From positions 478,547 through 542,546 of the forward strand of contig CAVWQI010000005.1 of NCBI GenBank assembly GCA_963757185.1: a DNA stretch of 64,000 nt, in the 5' to 3' direction. This DNA comes from JAQBQB01 sp963757185 (GTDB lineage: Bacteria; Gemmatimonadota; Gemmatimonadetes; Gemmatimonadales; Gemmatimonadaceae). A program made the position numbers and the translations under genes. Positions within the stretch are counted from its first letter, which is position 1. Each line of letters starts with the position of its first letter. Positions 60,497-64,000 of this stretch are shown in pieces. The notes beneath the pieces were generated by a model. It saw nothing but the letters and a program-made list of their open reading frames with translations, did no database searches and was not told the DNA's origin.

Positions 60497-62260
60497 CACT
60501 CTTGGGGCGCGCGCGCGCTCGGAGCGAAGACGGCGCGCGCCGTGTCGCGTGATGCGATCGTCACGGACATCGACTGGAAGGCGAGGTTCCCGGTTCCCCG
60601 CACCGATACGACGTGCTTGCCGGGGGCGGCTCTCAAAACGACAGGCGCCTTGCCGCGGAGAATTCCATCGACGAACACGGACACGTTCTCGCCGCCGTTG
60701 GTGGAAACGGCCACGAATCCCGAGCCGACAGCAGTCGATCCGACCGCGTCTCCCGCGAGCGTCGCCCCCTTGTCGCGCGAGGGCGAGCCGATCGCGCCGC
60801 CGTCGATGGAGACTCGCCCGGAGCCGTTGGTGCGCGCGGCGCCAGGCTTGCCGTTGCCCTTCCTGAACTCGCGCGCTCCCTCTCGACTTTGGATCGTCGA
60901 TTCGCTTCGACTCAACATCGCCCTCGCCGTTGGGGAGCGGACCTTTCGGGTAAGGATCGAACGTACGATCCGGTCCCGCGGCCGGTCCCTGTCGCTGCGT
61001 TTCCACGCCGACGCGCGTGTTTCCCGGCGCCGCCTGGCTGCCGTCCCCGCGCTTCGATTGCTTCAAATCCGGACTCGGCATCGTCGGCGGGCTGCTCGGA
61101 TCCACGCTCGGCCCCGAGATGTTGCCGCCGGGGAGGAACATGGTGTTGTCCGTGAAGGCGACGTGCCACCAGTGGACCGCGGTCTTCTGGACTTCCGGGC
61201 GAATGCCCGCGGCGAGCATGATGAGCGCGGCGAGCGGCGCGAGAATCCAAACCGCCGAACGCCGCTTGATGTCGCCGTGGTCCACGCGCGCGAGCTGCTC
61301 CGACGGAGTGCCCTCGAGCGCGGTGCCCGTCAACCCGGCGATGAAGTCGTTGATGTTGTCGTAGCGGTAGCTCGGGTCCTTCCACGTCGCGCGCTTGATC
61401 GCCGCGCCGGCGCTGAGCGGAACGGCCGGCGCGATGGCGCGGTGCGGCACGATCTCGATCGCGTCGATCTCGAGGACGCCGTCGGCGGGGAGCCGCCAGG
61501 TGCGGCGCCCGCAGAGCAGCTCATACACGACGACCGCGAGCGAGAACTGGTCGGCGCGCCCGTCGATCGTCTGCAGGTTGTGCCGCTGCTCGAACGGCGT
61601 GTACGCCGGCGACCCGATCGAGTTGGGGAGCGGCGCATCCCGGTCTCCGCTCGGGAACTGTCCGAGCATGAAGCCGGAGATGATCGCGTTGCCGTCGCGG
61701 TCGAGGTGGATCTTTTCCGGCCGCAGCGCGCCGTGGACGATGCCATGCTCGTGCGCTTCGTCCAGCGCCTTGCCGATGCCGCGCACGATCTCGACGACGC
61801 GCTGGTACGGCACCTGAGTCCCGCTGTCGATCAGGTCGCCGAGCGTGCCGCCTTCGACGAGCGGCATCTCCACCGCGACGAGCGGCGGCGCGACGTCGAG
61901 GCGGGTCATCGGGAGCACGTTCGGATGCACGACCTGCGCGGAGAGGTCGGCCTCGCGCACGAGGTCGCGCCGCGCGATCGGATCGTCCCACGCGACCTTG
62001 ATGGCTACGTCGCGGTTGGATCCGCTCTGGCGGCGGCCGCGAATGGTGATGCCGGCGCGACCGAGACCGATGGCCGTGCCGAGGACGTAACGCCCCTGTA
62101 GCGCGTCGCGAAGCTTTCGGAGTAGCTCGGTGGCCTGCTCGCTCTCGATGCCGCTCGCGAGCACGGCTCCGCAGACCCCGCACACGACAGCATGCGGGTC
62201 GGCGGGGCTCTCACACGACGGACAAACGATTTGGTCCTGCGAGTCAGAGAGTTCAGTCAC
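60496..62260 (-). CDS. Zinc-ribbon pseudokinase with a membrane span and a PEGA-type C-terminus (one frameshift)
   Basis: About 588 residues after one frame correction. An N-terminal Zn ribbon (CPSC and CGVC, residues 13-30) precedes a Ser/Thr-kinase-like fold. The VAIK Lys (about 88) is kept, but the HRD motif reads HGA (176-178) and the DFG motif reads SGF (195-197), so both catalytic Asp residues are missing. A transmembrane helix follows (VWILAPLAALIMLAAG), then a Pro/Ser/Asp-rich linker. In the first frame the linker turns Arg-rich near 60905; one surplus base restores a PEGA-like domain (VSVFVDGILRGKAPVVLRAAPG) whose stop at 60496 overlaps the TPR start, which supports that frame. The GTG at 62260 has AGGAAG upstream. 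Confidence 0.82.
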
Positions 62261-62335
62261 GAGGCTTCCTGGAGCGACCACCGAGAAGTGCGAGTCCGCC
62301 TCGACTGCAACGGGGAGCCGGAGTCCTGCGATCGA

Positions 62336-63449
62336 TCAAAACACCAAGCGAGTCTTGACTAGGGCGAGTGGGCCAGGCGCGTTGCCTGTTCCGGTAACGC
62401 CGCCAGCCTTGGGGTCCAGCGCAGTGAAATAGCCGGTCACGCCCTTCGACGCCGGGCTCCTGCGTGACCGTAAACGCTCCCAGGTACAGCACCTGGAGGC
62501 ATCCCTTGATGGCGCCGTTGGACGCGCAAGCTGGAGTGACCGTGTTCGAGTAAGCGCTGGTGAGGGCGACCTCGATCGTGGCCGGATAGTTATTCCCGTT
62601 CGTGTTGTTCATTCCCTGTTTCGCCTGGTTCGCATCCTGTCCATTGAGGATGGCAAGCCAGTCGCCAACGCCGACCGGCGGCTCGCCGCCGCTGCAGGTG
62701 AACGCATTCTTGAAGTCGGCCGCGCTGGGGTTTTGACCGGTTTGAGTCACGCCACCGGCGGTGAGGACGGGAGGCAGTTCCACCTGATAGAACTCACCGC
62801 TTTGCAGATTCTTGACCTGGCTGCCGTTCGGAATGTCGAGGGTTATCGCATCCGCCGCGGTGGCATTCATGAGCCGATTGATGTCGGCCTGCGTCAGCGT
62901 GGTAGTGCCCGCCGGAAGTCCAAGCTGCGCGTTCAGGTCGTCCATCGAGAGCACCACGGGCGCTACGCAAGTCGACTGCGTCACCGACTTGCTGGGCACG
63001 CCGATCGCGACCGACCTGGCCGAAGAAACGTGCTGCGAAATATGCCCGAACAACGCCGGTGCAAACGTGAGCGCGCCGCTGTAGCGAATGGTCGCCTGCG
63101 CGGCGTTGGTCGGCGTACCGCCGGCAGTGAACGACCCCGCCACCACGTCCCAGTTGCCCAGGCTGAAGTCTGCCGAAGCGAGCGAAAGCGTCGTGTTGTC
63201 CGCCTTGAACTTCCCGGCGAACAGCTGCGCTTCCGCCAGCGCCGCGGCCGGATCATCAGTGGCCGCGAACTTCTCGATTCCCGCCAATGCCGCCGCGTCG
63301 GCGGCCGAATGGACTTCGGCGCGTCGCATTTGGATGTGCCCGACGTCGACGGCCATCGCCGCGGCCCCAATGAACACGACGAGCATTAGTGCCGACAGAA
63401 TGAGCGTGAATCCCTTCCGATTCGACAACTTGATTTCGAGCCTTTGCAT
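62336..63449 (-). CDS. TadG/TadE-like pilus-associated protein (C-terminus frameshifted)
   Basis: A protein of about 371 residues. It begins with SNRKGFTLILSALMLVVFIGAAAMAVDVG, one transmembrane helix, followed by RRAEVHSAADAAALAGIEKFA; this is the TadG-type (Flp pilus assembly, putative Flp prepilin-associated) N-terminus. The rest is periplasmic and contains four Cys residues. In the sequence as given the frame continues to 62253 with an Arg-rich, unnatural tail (after EPGVEG). Removing one base in GGGCGTGACC near 62443 gives a natural end (VTGYFTALDPKAGG ... LALVKTRLVF) at 62336. It starts 14 bp after the TadC stop. Confidence 0.82.
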
Positions 63450-63463
63450 GATCGCCCCCGATC

Positions 63464-64000
63464 TTACTGGCCCATCGCCGCGAAGACCGGGCCGATCGCG
63501 ATGACCGCCGGGCCTCCGATGACCGCGAACAACGCGGGAAGAATGAACAACGCCAACGGGAACACCATCTTCGTCGCCGCCACCGCCGCCTTCTTCTCGG
63601 CCGCCTGGCGGCGCTTGCGCCGCAGCGACTCCGAGTAGACGCGCAGCACCTTGGCGATCGACGTTCCCCAACGCTCGCTCTGAATCATGTTCGAGCCCAG
63701 CGACCGCAGCTCGTCGACACCGGTCCGCTCGAACAGACCGTGCAGCGCCTCTTCGCGCCGCATGCCCGCGTTCATCCGCCGGTTCATCGTCAACAGCTCG
63801 TTCGCCAGCTCCGGGTGCAGCAGCACCATCTCCCGGCCCACGCGCAGCAGCGCGGCGTCCAGACTGACTCCCGCCTCGACGCAGACCAGCAGCAGGTCCA
63901 GCGTATCCGGAATCGAGCGGACGATCCGCTCCTGGCGCAACCGGCGCATCCGCTCGAGCAACGCCGGCGGAGCGACAAGGCCGAGCGCGATGCCGATCGC
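63464..64000 (-). CDS. tadC: TadC/type II secretion F-like inner-membrane protein (5' end outside the window)
   Basis: The last 179 residues of a TadC-type protein. IPDTLDLLLVCVEAGVSLDAALLRVG and SNMIQSERWGTSIAKVLRVYSESLRRKRRQ are the diagnostic T2SSF segments, and the C-terminus has the two final hydrophobic stretches (VFPLALFILPALFAVIGGPAVIAIGP). The frame is open to base 64000, so the gene continues beyond the window. TadC with TadB forms the inner-membrane platform of the Tad/Flp pilus machine. It opens the TadC-TadG-pseudokinase-TPR-GT87 series seen here. Confidence 0.92.
   Translation of the reverse strand, partial: AIGIALGLVAPPALLERMRRLRQERIVRSIPDTLDLLLVCVEAGVSLDAALLRVGREMVLLHPELANELLTMNRRMNAGMRREEALHGLFERTGVDELRSLGSNMIQSERWGTSIAKVLRVYSESLRRKRRQAAEKKAAVAATKMVFPLALFILPALFAVIGGPAVIAIGPVFAAMGQ

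Noticed and set aside
58973..62101. Very long open frame on the plus strand opposite the TPR and pseudokinase genes
   Set aside because: Arg/Asp-rich antisense shadow, common in GC-rich DNA; the minus-strand frames hold recognisable domains.

Overview
The window looks like chromosomal DNA of a high-GC, Gram-negative bacterium, most likely a member of the Gemmatimonadota. This is an inference from gene content: a PadR plus ADOP-type (Acidobacteria/Gemmatimonadota) duplicated permease operon, reaction-centre-type dihaem cytochrome c, many secreted peptidases and alpha/beta hydrolases, Tat-exported enzymes, RND pumps, a Tad pilus locus, and tRNA genes without encoded CCA. No rRNA, phage, plasmid or insertion-sequence transposase was seen, and no CRISPR array.

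Layout. 1-7349: a metallophosphoesterase, the padR-ADOP operon (with twin operator-like palindromes), and two Tat-exported proteins. 7567-8446: seven tRNA genes on the minus strand (His, Trp, Glu-CTC, Glu-TTC, Asp, Leu, Thr) closed by a terminator, with efp upstream. 9184-13300: a TesA-like esterase divergent from an ABC ATPase/permease pair, the same arrangement as tesA/ybbA-ybbP of E. coli. 13556-28681: cytochrome c, an S23-type four-helix-bundle protein, a CocE-type hydrolase, a ROK-family kinase, an RCC1-repeat lipoprotein, further secreted hydrolases, an S9 peptidase and a MarR regulator. 29009-35072: a DedA-PAP2 fusion, an FMN 2-hydroxy-acid oxidase with a TMTC-like membrane protein, and a ClC channel with CBS domains. 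35246-43562: a two-component system with a TolC-adaptor-RND efflux operon, whose TolC gene is broken. 43982-52141: a second, MdtABC-like efflux operon (adaptor plus two RND permeases, one frameshifted). 52382-57006: a PLP decarboxylase, then a cyclic-nucleotide-domain histidine kinase and a receiver-thioredoxin-reductase-like fusion. 57349-57681: a second S23-type four-helix-bundle gene. 57855-64000: a tightly overlapping TadC-TadG-pseudokinase-TPR-GT87 membrane protein series.

The most unusual signals are non-coding. Both S23-type genes sit inside inverted repeats. One lies between two opposed arrays of a 16-bp minisatellite (57027-57269 and 57699-57859). The other lies between outward-facing copies of a dispersed repeat of about 100 bp, and its own start codon is buried in a hairpin. 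This resembles the stem-plus-ORF layout of 23S rRNA intervening sequences, but outside an rRNA gene. Six copies of the dispersed repeat were found; one supplies the stop codon and C-terminus of a histidine kinase. A nested long palindrome separates the two RND genes of the second efflux operon.

Several genes appear interrupted by single-base shifts, nearly all of the +1 type (RND permease, pseudokinase, TadG, TolC several times, probably the S9 peptidase). They could be real decay, but the uniform sign makes residual assembly error a serious alternative. All functions are from sequence reading only; no database search was run.
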